A stretch of 64,000 nucleotides of DNA from Brackiella oedipodis DSM 13743 (GCF_000621025.1 NZ_JHZJ01000009.1:1-64000), one strand, 5' to 3'; counted from the first letter of the stretch, positions 17,281 through 26,690 are shown. The notes: generated from the letters alone by a model not told the origin. Numbers and translations are program-made.

Positions 17281-17980
17281 GACCTTAGATTTATTTAAAG
17301 AAGCCTTGTTGCAATGCTTTAAAGGCATCCCCCTGACCATAGAGTTGACGGTGCTTTCTGTTGCTTTGGGCTTTTGTATTGCGGTGTTTTTGGCTGTCCT
17401 ATTGCAAGGCCAAAATCGTCTGATTAAACGTTGTATTAATGGTTTTACCTTCTTTTTTACGGGCACACCTTTACTCGTTCAGTTGTATATTTTTTACTAT
17501 GGCATTCCAGAGTGGAATGTGATCGGTAAATTAATGCATACCCCACAATTTGCTTTTCTGAAAGAAGGCTTTATTTGGGTACTCATCGCCTTAACACTCA
17601 ATACAGCGGCGTATTCCACGGTGATTTTTGCGGGGTTCATACGCAATATGGATAAGGGTGAGCTCGAAGCCGCCAAAGCCTATGGTATGTCGTATAAACA
17701 GGCCATGCGCCGGATTATTGTGCCCTCTGCCTTACGTAAAGCGCTGCCAGCCTATAGCAATGAAGTCATTATGACCATGCATGCCACTGCCTTGGCGTCG
17801 GTCGTCACCTTACTCGAAGTGACGGGACAAGCGAATATTTTCAATCAGACGTATTATGAGCCCTTTATTGCTTATGGGGCGGCGGCAGTGATTTATTTTG
17901 TGCTCAATGGCATTATGATCATGGGCTTTAAACAACTCGAGAAAAAATATCTCAAACATCTCAGGGTCAGACGTGCTTAA
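17273..17980 (+). CDS. amino-acid ABC transporter permease (HisM-like)
   Basis: Predicted 235 residues. The start MLETLDLF is chosen because GGAGAGGA lies just upstream and it gives the usual 4-codon-scale overlap with the first permease. The permease shows the family segments GIPLTIELTVLSVALG and the EAA loop EAAKAYGMSYKQAMRRIIVP (about 130-150), followed by YSNEVIMTMHATALASVVTLLE. It should pair with the upstream permease as a heterodimer in the inner membrane. The ATP-binding subunit is missing from the cluster. Confidence 0.92.
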   Translation: MLETLDLFKEALLQCFKGIPLTIELTVLSVALGFCIAVFLAVLLQGQNRLIKRCINGFTFFFTGTPLLVQLYIFYYGIPEWNVIGKLMHTPQFAFLKEGFIWVLIALTLNTAAYSTVIFAGFIRNMDKGELEAAKAYGMSYKQAMRRIIVPSALRKALPAYSNEVIMTMHATALASVVTLLEVTGQANIFNQTYYEPFIAYGAAAVIYFVLNGIMIMGFKQLEKKYLKHLRVRRA

Positions 17981-18043
17981 TGAGAGCGCTTGAGCTATGC
18001 TATTTGCTGTAGTTTGATAATCATTTCAAAAAGACGTCCATCT

Positions 18044-19213
18044 ATGTTAGAAGAAATTGTACAAATCGCAGCCGATAGTCCGAATATCCATTACCAATTA
18101 CACGCCCTAAAATTTGGCCCAACGGCAGTAGACGATCAGGCAGCGCCCAAAAAGGTCTATTTGCAAGCCAGTCTGCATGGTGATGAAATGCCAGGTTCTT
18201 TAGTGGCTTATTATCTGCATCAAGCCTTGCTGACCTTAGAACAAGAAAATCAGCTCAAGGCACAAATCATTTTGGTGCCGTTTTGCAATCCAATTGGAGC
18301 GGGACAATATGTCAACTATAAACATATCGGGCGCTTTCATTTAACGACAGGCCAAAATTTCAATCGTCTGCAGGCCGTAGACCTATATTCAGGCCTAAAA
18401 CAACGCATCGCCGCCGACACTTGGCAATGGAGCACAGAGCCCACACAAAATGTCCAGAAAATCCGCAATGCCTTACTAGAGATTGTCTCGCAAACTCAGG
18501 CCAGTAATGCGGTTAATGCTATGCACTTACAGTTGCTCAAATGGTCTTGTGATGCGGATATTGTGTTTGATATGCATTGTGATATCGAAGCAGTTTTGCA
18601 TATTTACACGACCCCCAATAGTTGGCCAGTATTTGAACCCTTAGCGCGACTCTTGAGAAGTCAATGTCAGCTTATCGGAGAGGATTCTGGGTGTGCCTCT
18701 TTTGATGAGGTCTTGTCGGTGCTGTGGTTACGGTTGCAACAAGACTACCCTGAATTAGATTTGCCGCAGGCTTGTCATAGTGCCACGGTAGAGTTTCGCA
18801 GTAACCATGATTTAAGCCATGAATGGGCGCAACAAGATGCGCAGGCGATTATCGATTATTTGCGTATACAGGGATGTATTGGCTCATCAGAAGCAGCGGC
18901 CACAGCCGCGGCCCCAGCCATTGCTGAATTGCCTGCCTTACTCACACCGCCGCATCCACTCACCGGTCTGTGCTATGTCAATGCCACAGCGCAAGGGATT
19001 GTGGTCTATCATGTTAAACCTGGGGATTGGGTTGAGCCTGATCAGGCACTTGCAGATATTATGAATCCTATGACCTTGCAAAAAACCACGGTATACAGTC
19101 CGGCCGCAGGTATCGTCTTTGCGAGGGGTGGACAGACGCTTGTCAATCCGCACATCAAACTCCTAAGCATTTCATGCCCAGAGCCTGTGGGCAATGGTCA
19201 GTTATCTCCTTAG
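18044..19213 (+). CDS. succinylglutamate desuccinylase/aspartoacylase-family deacylase with lipoyl-like tail
   Basis: Predicted 389 residues, start MLEEIVQIAADS. It belongs to the M14-like AstE/AspA superfamily of zinc deacylases: HGDE supplies His45 and Glu48, and the third zinc ligand is His178 in FDMHCD; ATVEFRSN supplies the candidate catalytic Glu. Members remove an acyl group from an acylated amino acid. The last 80 residues (about 305-385) look like a biotinyl/lipoyl-type barrel (GIVVYHVKPGDWVEPDQ) as seen in related ectoine/amino-acid deacylases. It lies 63 bases after the permease genes, suggesting that the imported compound is an acylated or bound amino acid. Confidence 0.85.
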   Translation: MLEEIVQIAADSPNIHYQLHALKFGPTAVDDQAAPKKVYLQASLHGDEMPGSLVAYYLHQALLTLEQENQLKAQIILVPFCNPIGAGQYVNYKHIGRFHLTTGQNFNRLQAVDLYSGLKQRIAADTWQWSTEPTQNVQKIRNALLEIVSQTQASNAVNAMHLQLLKWSCDADIVFDMHCDIEAVLHIYTTPNSWPVFEPLARLLRSQCQLIGEDSGCASFDEVLSVLWLRLQQDYPELDLPQACHSATVEFRSNHDLSHEWAQQDAQAIIDYLRIQGCIGSSEAAATAAAPAIAELPALLTPPHPLTGLCYVNATAQGIVVYHVKPGDWVEPDQALADIMNPMTLQKTTVYSPAAGIVFARGGQTLVNPHIKLLSISCPEPVGNGQLSP

Positions 19214-19246
19214 TAAGCTCTACAACTCGTTGCAGAGGCGCTTAAA

Positions 19247-19798
19247 TTAAGCCGCGTTCTGCAGTAGCCAATGTTGCAAGGCAATCAATGATTTAGCGTC
19301 GGTGATCTGATCATTTTGCAGAGCTTGCTTGACCTCTTGGCGACTCAGTAGGACTGTATCGACAAACTCGTCCTCATCACTGGCGACTTGGCTATTTTTT
19401 TGGAGCTCTGTGGCCTCGTATAAATACATAAGCTCATCGCAAAAGCCCGGTGCCGTATAAAACGTATGTATTAACTTGACCTGTTGGGCGGTGTATGGCG
19501 TTTCTTCGGCGAGTTCACGCAAGGCACAAGTCTCTGGCGCTTCGCCTTTGACATCCATTTTGCCCGCGGGCACTTCTAGCAAGATCTGTCCGGTCGGGTG
19601 CCGATATTGACGCACTAAAATCACTTGATCATCTGGGGTGACAGCCAGAATAGCGACGGCGGGACAGTGCCGCACGACTTCGCGGCTGGCTGGCTTGCCA
19701 TTGGGCAGCGTTACCGTATCGACATACACATCGACGATTTGCCCCTTAAAGATTTCTTGGCTCTGGGTGGCTGTTTCTATGAGATGTGAATCAGACAT
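19247..19798 (-). CDS. nudF: Nudix hydrolase, ADP-ribose pyrophosphatase-like
   Basis: Predicted 183 residues. It probably hydrolyses ADP-ribose to AMP and ribose 5-phosphate. The upstream strand VILVRQYRHPTGQILLEVPAGK is typical of this subgroup. The Nudix box reads GKMDVKGE-x7-RELAEETPY: the catalytic RE and EE are intact, but it has one extra residue before the first Glu and Pro in place of the terminal Gly. The change is probably tolerated in this lineage. It converges on the deacylase gene with 33 bases between. Confidence 0.88.
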   Translation of the reverse strand: MSDSHLIETATQSQEIFKGQIVDVYVDTVTLPNGKPASREVVRHCPAVAILAVTPDDQVILVRQYRHPTGQILLEVPAGKMDVKGEAPETCALRELAEETPYTAQQVKLIHTFYTAPGFCDELMYLYEATELQKNSQVASDEDEFVDTVLLSRQEVKQALQNDQITDAKSLIALQHWLLQNAA

Positions 19799-19828
19799 AT
19801 AGATTTCCTGAAAATGCAGATTCTATCA

Positions 19829-21295
19829 TTATAAGATAGGTGAGAATAAACGCGCGGTGGCTTCAATCAGCCTATCGACAAAGGATTTCTCTTTGAGTGT
19901 TAGGGCTTGGGCAGATTGCAAACATTGCTCGAATTCTTGGATCAGCTGGTCGGTGACATCAGCCCCATAACAAGCCACCATTAATTCAAAGTTTAAATAA
20001 AAACTACGATTATCAAAGTTTGAGCTGCCTATAAAGGCCGTTTCGTGGTCAATCACCATATGTTTGCTGTGCAGCATCCGTGGCGTGTAAGCATAGACGT
20101 TGACGCCTGCTTTGAGCATATCTTCGTACCAAGACTGGCTCGCTTGTTCAACAATAAAACTATCGGGTTTTTGTGGTACCAAAATACGGACATCGACCCC
20201 ACGTTTGGCCACAGAAGTCAAGGCATGTAGGGCCGAGATGTCTGGAATAAAATACGGTGTTGTTAAATAAATAAATTCTTTGGCTTGGTAAATGGCATTG
20301 ACCATCACTCGCAACACAGGGGCATATTGATTATCTGGACCGGCTGGAATCAGCTGCATGGGATAGGTCACTGCGACATTGGCGTTGCTAGCCTCTGCAT
20401 GAGTAGCCGCATGTGTTTTTTTGTGCTCAGTTTCGTAGGCAATTAACTCCACAAAGGAATGCAAATTTTTGCGCGTCGAATACGCCCAGTCTTCGGCAAA
20501 GAGTAATTCAAACCAATCTACAATAGGGCCTTTGACACGCATATGAGCGTCGTGAAAAGCCTCAGGATTAAATTTGAGATTCTCTTGGTCGGTGATGTTA
20601 ACCCCTCCAAAAAAGGCCACCTGACCATCGCAGATGGCAATTTTGCGATGATTGCGCATATTAATTAATGATTGCAAACGTCGAAAATTAATATCGTGGA
20701 AATATTCTAAATGGCCGCCAGCCTCTGTAAATTCGCGCATATATTTACGGGTGGTTCTCCAGGAAGCAAGCGCGTCAATAAGCAGATAAACTTGGACCCC
20801 CTGACGTGCTTTTTTGGTGAGGAGTTCCTTGAAGAGTTGGCCCGTATGGTCTTTATTAAAGGTGTAGTACTCCATCAAGATGAGGTACTGTGCTTGATCA
20901 ATCGCCTCGTATAGCGCTTGGAAGGTCTCGACGCCACCAGAAAGAACCTGAAAATCCGTGGCATAAGAAGCGGCATAATCGGTGAGTGATTCGGCCAGAC
21001 AACTCAGCTCTTGATGGTGTGACTCTAGCACGAGCCCGTTTTGATTGTGTTGTTGTAAGTCAGGGTGACTACGGACCTTTTGTTTGCTGAGATTACGATA
21101 GTGCTGTTGGCGTTTGATCTTGCGCGGACCGAAAATATAATAAATGACAATTCCGAGACCCGGTAGGATGGCTAAGCAGAAGACCCAAGCGATAGTGGAC
21201 GCGGGTGGGCGTTTTTCAAGAATGACCCAAGCGGCCAGTACGACGGCATAAATACACCAGACTAAGCCGATCCAAAAGTGCCAACTATCAAGCAT
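19829..21295 (-). CDS. cls: cardiolipin synthase
   Basis: Predicted 488 residues from the ATG at 21295, with AAGGTG upstream; a GTG three codons earlier is the alternative. It condenses two phosphatidylglycerols to cardiolipin at the inner membrane. Two N-terminal helices precede the double phospholipase-D domain, with HKD motifs NHRKIAICD and HSKHMVID, each followed by GGVNI or GSSNFDNRS. Length and layout match ClsA. The gene stands alone and diverges from the asparaginase gene. Confidence 0.95.
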   Translation of the reverse strand: MLDSWHFWIGLVWCIYAVVLAAWVILEKRPPASTIAWVFCLAILPGLGIVIYYIFGPRKIKRQQHYRNLSKQKVRSHPDLQQHNQNGLVLESHHQELSCLAESLTDYAASYATDFQVLSGGVETFQALYEAIDQAQYLILMEYYTFNKDHTGQLFKELLTKKARQGVQVYLLIDALASWRTTRKYMREFTEAGGHLEYFHDINFRRLQSLINMRNHRKIAICDGQVAFFGGVNITDQENLKFNPEAFHDAHMRVKGPIVDWFELLFAEDWAYSTRKNLHSFVELIAYETEHKKTHAATHAEASNANVAVTYPMQLIPAGPDNQYAPVLRVMVNAIYQAKEFIYLTTPYFIPDISALHALTSVAKRGVDVRILVPQKPDSFIVEQASQSWYEDMLKAGVNVYAYTPRMLHSKHMVIDHETAFIGSSNFDNRSFYLNFELMVACYGADVTDQLIQEFEQCLQSAQALTLKEKSFVDRLIEATARLFSPIL

Positions 21296-21428
21296 GCAAT
21301 TCACCTTTTTAGAGCTTTAGAAGTAGCAGTAATGAGCGCAAGTTACTTGGCTTACCGCCATGAAAAAATCCAAAGTTGCTTTAATTTGCATTATTCTATA
21401 CCGAGTCCATGTCAATCATATGAAGTTT

Positions 21429-22421
21429 ATGAGTAAACCTAAAATCGCTATTGCTGCCCTAGGCGGCACTATTAGCATGCTACAAAATCAAGAGGCCAGC
21501 CAAGGCGTCAAACCACAACTCACCGCACAAGACTTAATCGCCGCTGTGCCGCAATTGGCGTCAATCGCAGAGATCAGGGCACAGACCATCGCTTCAGTGG
21601 CCAGCGCTTATATCCGTTTTGAGCATGTATTGGCGTGCTTGGATTGGGCGCATCAAGCCGTGCAGGCGGGCGCTCAGGGCCTGGTTATCACCCAAGGTAC
21701 CGATAGCCTCGAAGAGACGGCTTTTTTACTGGATTTATTATGGCCGCATCCAGAGCCCATCATTCTTATGGGCGCCATGCGCTCACCGCAAGCCTTGAGT
21801 GCGGATGGCCCCGCGAATCTGTATGCAGCTGTTTTGGCGGCTTTGGCGCCCAACAGTCGTCAACGGGGTGTGATGGTGCTGATGAACGATAGTATTTTTG
21901 AAGCGCGATGGGTTCATAAAGCTCATGCTACGAATTTAGCAGCGTTTAGTAGCTGGACTGGCGCCGCAGGGATGGTGCTCGAAAACGCTGTGCATTACTT
22001 TAAAGACGTGCCTAAACGCCAAGTGTTTGCAAGGCCGCCACAACTTGATAAACAGGTGTTATTGTGGACGCATAGCCTCGATGAAAATATTTCGGGGTTG
22101 GCGCAACTCATGCAGTCAGATCACTATGCAGGTGTAGTGTTGGCAGGGATGGGTTCAGGCCATTGCGATGATCGAAGCGCCAAGGTTTTGCATGACATTG
22201 CTGCCCATAAAGCCGTGGTCATGGCCTCACGCACGGGCGCTGGTAGCACCACGCTTAGGACCTATGGCTATGAGGGGGCAGAAATTGATCTACAAAGTAA
22301 AGGTGTCATTATGGCGCAGTGGCTAGCGCCGCTCAAAGCCCGTTTGTTATTAACGTTATTGTTAAGCTTAGAGCTGCCACTAAGCCGTTTTAGTGATTAC
22401 CAAGCAAGCTTAGTTTATTAG
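21429..22421 (+). CDS. asparaginase/glutaminase-family amidohydrolase
   Basis: Predicted 330 residues. It hydrolyses L-asparagine to aspartate and ammonia. The start is uncertain (ATG at 21429, 21420 or 21360); the first is preferred since MSKPKIAIAALGGTISM is the usual N-terminus and no signal peptide is seen, implying a cytoplasmic enzyme. The two threonine motifs are present: ALGGTISM (nucleophile Thr) and TQGTDSLEETAF (catalytic Thr-Asp). A 70-residue C-terminal part completes the dimer fold. It converges on an MFS gene with one base between the stops. Confidence 0.9.
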   Translation: MSKPKIAIAALGGTISMLQNQEASQGVKPQLTAQDLIAAVPQLASIAEIRAQTIASVASAYIRFEHVLACLDWAHQAVQAGAQGLVITQGTDSLEETAFLLDLLWPHPEPIILMGAMRSPQALSADGPANLYAAVLAALAPNSRQRGVMVLMNDSIFEARWVHKAHATNLAAFSSWTGAAGMVLENAVHYFKDVPKRQVFARPPQLDKQVLLWTHSLDENISGLAQLMQSDHYAGVVLAGMGSGHCDDRSAKVLHDIAAHKAVVMASRTGAGSTTLRTYGYEGAEIDLQSKGVIMAQWLAPLKARLLLTLLLSLELPLSRFSDYQASLVY

Positions 22422-22422
22422 C

Positions 22423-23628
22423 TTAGAGCGGGTGATTGCCATAGGTTTTTTTGTCAAAAAAGGCCAAGAGGGCGGCGCCTAATGAGCAGAGGCCAGCAAT
22501 GCTGATGACTACCATGATATTCGTCTGAGCCAACAACAGACCACCGACAGAACTAGCAATCATAATCGAAAAATTATAAGTGGCCACCTGCATGGAGATA
22601 CTGATGTCGCGGCCCTTATTGACGTTGCGCACAATGGCGGCTTGATTGGTCGACAAAATACCATAACCCAAGCCCCACAGCACAAAGGCCAGATGGCTAA
22701 TGAGCGGTGTCCCCTTAAAGACGACCAACAACAGCATAGAAAGCGCTGTCATGGCAAATAAAATCACCGTCAGTTGCTGAAAGTATTGATCAATCCAGCG
22801 AGCAGCGATAAAAATCGTCGCAATTGCGCCCACCCCAAATAAGAAAAGTGCCGTTGGCACACCGCCCATAAATTGACTATCGCGAACCAAGACGGTGATA
22901 TAAATATAGCCAGCATAGGCACCAATCACCCCAAAGCAGGTCAGCACCAATGCACTCACAACATAACGGTTTTTGAGCATGGACCAGACGGTTTCACTAT
23001 ATTTATGTGAGACCCCCTCAATAGAGGGTAAATAACGGTAAGCTAAGTACAATTGCGTCAGCAAAATGAGCGCAATCATAAAGAATTCCACCCGCCAGTG
23101 AGTCCACAAACCAATCGAACTAATAACCGGCATACCAATGCTGGTCGCTAAAGACGTGCCAGAAAATATAATAACGGTGGCACGGCCTTGATAACGACGA
23201 TCCACCAAACGCATGCCATACGTCCCGATCATAGGCCACATAGTACCGGCGCAAACCCCTGCAAGCATACGGCAAGCGGATGTCAGATAAAAACTCGAGG
23301 AGATGGCAATAATGAGATTGCATACAGCAAAACCTGCTAAGAGTGTCATTAGCAGCGTCTTGCGATTGCATTTTGCCGTTAGGGCAATCATAGGAATGGC
23401 ACAAAGTGCGGCTGGGAAAGCATATAGCCCGACCAAGTTACCCGCTTGAGCCACACTTACACCCAATGACTGCGCCATTTGGGGCAGTATGCCGCTGGGA
23501 GAAATCTCTGAAATCACGGCCATAAAGGTGACAGAAGACATGATGCATAGTACCCATAAAGGCAATGGGCGACGATCATAGCCCATAGTATTGGGCGCCG
23601 TCTCTGGGTTGGCTTGCTCAGTATCCAT
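22423..23628 (-). CDS. MFS transporter, sugar-efflux/AraJ-like
   Basis: Predicted 401 residues with about twelve transmembrane helices (DHA1-type). AGGAG 7 bases upstream sets the start. Short cytoplasmic loops carry RKTLLM and the long middle loop has VSHKYSETVWSML. The DHA1 fingerprint GRATVIIFSG in the loop between helices 4 and 5 fits the Pfam MFS_1 efflux group of AraJ/SotB type. Substrate unknown; export of sugars, arabinose-like compounds or drugs is typical. It shares a hairpin-dense spacer with the upstream MHS transporter gene. Confidence 0.85.
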   Translation of the reverse strand: MDTEQANPETAPNTMGYDRRPLPLWVLCIMSSVTFMAVISEISPSGILPQMAQSLGVSVAQAGNLVGLYAFPAALCAIPMIALTAKCNRKTLLMTLLAGFAVCNLIIAISSSFYLTSACRMLAGVCAGTMWPMIGTYGMRLVDRRYQGRATVIIFSGTSLATSIGMPVISSIGLWTHWRVEFFMIALILLTQLYLAYRYLPSIEGVSHKYSETVWSMLKNRYVVSALVLTCFGVIGAYAGYIYITVLVRDSQFMGGVPTALFLFGVGAIATIFIAARWIDQYFQQLTVILFAMTALSMLLLVVFKGTPLISHLAFVLWGLGYGILSTNQAAIVRNVNKGRDISISMQVATYNFSIMIASSVGGLLLAQTNIMVVISIAGLCSLGAALLAFFDKKTYGNHPL

Positions 23629-23694
23629 GCGTTAACTCCTAAGGTTTATATAGTTATTAGTGGTCGTAAGAGCGTTAGCATCGCTAGTATTGAA

Positions 23695-23838
23695 CCTTAA
23701 CGGATAGCAACAGTCGTTAAGGCGTTTTGAGACGCACTCGCTGTCAAGGAGTGCGATGAAAAAACAAAAGACCATACAAAAAACCACCTGTAAACAGATG
23801 GTTTCTTGTGTTTAAAAAGCGGTTTGCCCCCTGGGGCA
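23695..23838. repeat. cluster of four inverted repeats between two MFS genes
   Basis: In 144 bases there are CCTTAACG/CGTTAAGG (23695-23702, 23715-23722), CGCACTC/GAGTGCG (23733-23739, 23749-23755), the terminator stem at 23781-23804, and the palindrome TGCCCCCTGGGGCA (23825-23838). The first two could be operators of the downstream transporter or RNA hairpins in its leader. Confidence 0.6.
23775..23804 (-). terminator. terminator of the MHS transporter gene
   Basis: Read on the minus strand, AAACCATCTGT pairs with ACAGGTGGTTT (one mismatch) with a tight loop, and then TTTTGT follows. It lies about 60 bases past the stop of the MHS transporter gene. Confidence 0.75.
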
Positions 23839-23861
23839 GGTATTTGAAACTATTATACGAT

Positions 23862-25166
23862 TTAGTTTTTTTCTTTGTCAAAGTATTTGGATTCTCTAGG
23901 AATCGCAAGACTGCAAACAAAGCAAATGATTAACATGATCACCACATAGACATAAAAGGCTTGTTCGTGACCAATATCTTTGAACCAGATCGCAATAGCA
24001 GGTGCTGAGCCTCCAAACACCGCATTCGCCAGTGCATAGGAGAAGCCAACCCCTAGCGCACGAATATGAGCGGGGAAAAGCTCAGCTTTGACAATGCCAC
24101 TGATTGACGTATAAAAGCTCAAGAAGAACATCAAAGACATAATAAGCAGTGTTAATAGCACGGCGCTGTCTTTGACGGCTGGCATGGCCCATACCATGAC
24201 GGGATAGGTCAATATAGCTAAACTCACACTGAAGATCAGCATAAACTTGCGGCGTCCTAATTTATCTGCGAAATGTCCAAACACGGGTTGGATGCACATT
24301 AAGAAGAAGAGGGCGATCGTCATCATGATAGAGACGTCAGAATCCTCTAGCGTACCAAAATGTGAGATATAGGTTTTGGTGTAAATAGTGAGTACATAAA
24401 AGGTCAGTGAACCGGCACCGGTAAGACCGACTACCGTTAGGAATTCACGCCAGTGCTCTTTAAACAAATTACGCAAAGTACCTGATTCACCCTTGTGCTT
24501 GGTTTTGTTTTCGTCGGATAGCGTCTCTTCTAGGCGACTACGTACCAACAATGAAAGTAAGCCGCAAACACCTCCAATCACAAATGGTAGGCGCCACCAA
24601 CCATCACTCAGCTGCTCTTTAGAGAGGGCATACAACATAATCGTCGAGACGGCGCTGGCAATCAATTGACCGCCCACGAGGGTGACGTACTGGAATGAAG
24701 CATAGTAACCGCGGCGGTTTTTGGTGCCAACCTCACTCATATAGGTGGCCACCGTACCATACTCACCACCCACGGATAAGCCTTGTAGTAAGCGAACTAA
24801 TAATAAGAGAATTGGCGCTATTTCACCAACACTGTTGTAGGTCGGTAAAATGGCGAATAAGAACGAACTGATCGCCATCAGTAAAATAGCAATCATCATG
24901 GAATGTTTGCGGCCATGTTTGTCGGCAATGGCGCCAAATAGCCAACTACCGATTGGACGCATAAAGAAACTTGCGGCAAACACACCCCATACATAAATCA
25001 GTTGGGTAGAATCCGACATATGCGGCGATGCCAGCGCATGTTGGAAATACGGCGCGAACATGGCATAAATATAAAAGTCGAACCACTCTACAAGATTACC
25101 CGTGGCCGCACCGACCACTCCCCGAATACTCTTTCTTTTTTGGGCCTCACTAACATGTGTGCTCAT
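23862..25166 (-). CDS. MFS transporter, metabolite:H+ symporter (MHS) family
   Basis: Predicted 434 residues; AAGGAG just upstream selects the ATG at 25166. About twelve helices. MHS signatures are clear: GNLVEWFDFYIYAMFA near the start, RPIGSWLFGAIADKHGRKHSM after helix 2, and GLSVGGEYGTVATYMSEV in helix 4. This family takes up organic acids and osmolytes (citrate, shikimate, alpha-ketoglutarate, proline). The substrate is not resolvable, but a carboxylate fits the other metabolic genes here. It lies on the same strand as the neighbouring fadL, which ends 211 bases upstream with its own terminator. Confidence 0.9.
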   Translation of the reverse strand: MSTHVSEAQKRKSIRGVVGAATGNLVEWFDFYIYAMFAPYFQHALASPHMSDSTQLIYVWGVFAASFFMRPIGSWLFGAIADKHGRKHSMMIAILLMAISSFLFAILPTYNSVGEIAPILLLLVRLLQGLSVGGEYGTVATYMSEVGTKNRRGYYASFQYVTLVGGQLIASAVSTIMLYALSKEQLSDGWWRLPFVIGGVCGLLSLLVRSRLEETLSDENKTKHKGESGTLRNLFKEHWREFLTVVGLTGAGSLTFYVLTIYTKTYISHFGTLEDSDVSIMMTIALFFLMCIQPVFGHFADKLGRRKFMLIFSVSLAILTYPVMVWAMPAVKDSAVLLTLLIMSLMFFLSFYTSISGIVKAELFPAHIRALGVGFSYALANAVFGGSAPAIAIWFKDIGHEQAFYVYVVIMLIICFVCSLAIPRESKYFDKEKN

Positions 25167-25308
25167 AAAAGCTCCTTTGATGCTAGGTCTCAAAAGTCTG
25201 ACCTATGATTAATAATAAAAATGACGACAGCTCTGTTATTAGAAATATCAAAAGTAGTTTACAAGAAGTCAGGGCATGTCACTCTAATCACAAGTAGCTA
25301 GACACAAA

Positions 25309-25348
25309 ATAAAAAGCAGAGAAGATAGGGGGCGCCTAAATTCTCTGC
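25309..25348 (-). terminator. terminator of the FadL-like gene
   Basis: GCAGAGAA (25316-25323) and TTCTCTGC (25341-25348) pair around a 17-base GC-rich loop, with AAAAA at 25311-25315 giving a U-tract on the minus strand. Confidence 0.75.
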
Positions 25349-25376
25349 CTTTTGCCAAATTTTGCCGTAGCGTGAT

Positions 25377-26690
25377 CTAGAACTCGTAACCGATTCTTGC
25401 CGCAAAGCCCCAGGCGTGGTTGTTACGCCCATCCACACTATAGAGGCTACTGCCATTATCACTACCTTTTTGGCCTTTAGCATTGTGGAATTTGAGATAT
25501 TGGGCCCCTAAAGCTACACTCCAACCACTATTAGGTGCCTTGTAGGCAACGCCGGCGCCATACCCCATGAAGCCATCATAAGGACCCAAGACGCCCGGAT
25601 AGTTACCGGCACCGGAGTCATGGGTGAGCATGATATTAGCGGCCCATTGTTCATTAAAGCGATAGCCAATGCCGCCGGATACCGTAAATTGGTCTTTTTG
25701 GTAGCGTAAGACTCGGAAACCTTTGGGGTTGATAGGGTTTTTGCCAAGCGCCCCTTGGGTTTGAGTGAGGTGAGCAAAGGTTTTTGGGGTACCTGTGACT
25801 TGTTTCCAGTTGACCCAACGCAAGTCAGCAAATAATAAGGTGTTAGGTGCAATCCCCGTTTGTAGGTGGAGGTTAACGTTTTGCGGACTGCGGAATTTAT
25901 AAGTGGTTTTTTCGTCGAAGTAGGGGTTGCGATTATGGTTGTAAGCGGCCCATAGAGCACTTGTGCCCCATTCATTGGCGCCTGAACTATGGTGAATGGA
26001 GGAACGATATGTCACAGAAGCACGCATAGCGTACTCTGGAATAGAGTAGGACATACCTGCGACCCAGCCCCAGCCATTGGAGGGTTTGGTTTTTACATCG
26101 TATTGACCATAACCTTGGGCTAAGCCATTATCAACCCCACGCACTGCTAAACGGTTCCAGCTTCGATCGTAAGCCGGGCCGCCATAAATTTCAAAATTAG
26201 GGGTGACGTGATACCCCAATAACAGTGTTAAGTTGTGCGAGATAAAGTTAATTTGCTGCGTTGAACCGTCGCTGTTGTAATATTGACCATTGCCATGAGC
26301 GTCAGTGGCACCTTCACCACTACGAAAACGAGCCTTACCCCCAAATGGTTGGTCATACAAAATGCCCAAATCAAACTGATCAGATAGTTTGAGTTTAAGA
26401 GAGGCCTGTTGGAAAAATTGATTCTGAGAAATCTTACCTAAGCCACCGCCACTAAATTGGGTGCCGCGAGGCGCTCCTGGAGGTGCATATTTATCTGGCG
26501 CCTTACCACGCACAGAAGGGAGTACCCAACTCAAACGGGCTTCAGCGAAGTTATTTTCGTGAAAAAAGCTCTCGATGGATTGGCCGGTACGATCAAAACC
26601 CGCCGCCTGCGTATTGGCAAAGGGTAAAATGCCACAGCATAATACTAAGCCGTGTGTACTTGCTAATTTAAAAGTTTTGCTCTTTAGCAT
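25377..26690 (-). CDS. fadL: FadL/TodX-family outer-membrane transporter
   Basis: Predicted 437 residues. A signal peptide ends near residue 31 (NTQAA-GFDRTGQS). After this comes the FadL N-terminal plug region, then alternating beta-strands typical of a 14-strand barrel, ending in RIGYEF; a terminal Phe is the BAM-complex recognition signal. Such proteins let long-chain fatty acids or hydrophobic aromatics cross the outer membrane. FadL is the best-known member, but a hydrocarbon-specific porin is possible. It has its own terminator and is not in a fad operon here. Confidence 0.87.
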   Translation of the reverse strand: MLKSKTFKLASTHGLVLCCGILPFANTQAAGFDRTGQSIESFFHENNFAEARLSWVLPSVRGKAPDKYAPPGAPRGTQFSGGGLGKISQNQFFQQASLKLKLSDQFDLGILYDQPFGGKARFRSGEGATDAHGNGQYYNSDGSTQQINFISHNLTLLLGYHVTPNFEIYGGPAYDRSWNRLAVRGVDNGLAQGYGQYDVKTKPSNGWGWVAGMSYSIPEYAMRASVTYRSSIHHSSGANEWGTSALWAAYNHNRNPYFDEKTTYKFRSPQNVNLHLQTGIAPNTLLFADLRWVNWKQVTGTPKTFAHLTQTQGALGKNPINPKGFRVLRYQKDQFTVSGGIGYRFNEQWAANIMLTHDSGAGNYPGVLGPYDGFMGYGAGVAYKAPNSGWSVALGAQYLKFHNAKGQKGSDNGSSLYSVDGRNNHAWGFAARIGYEF

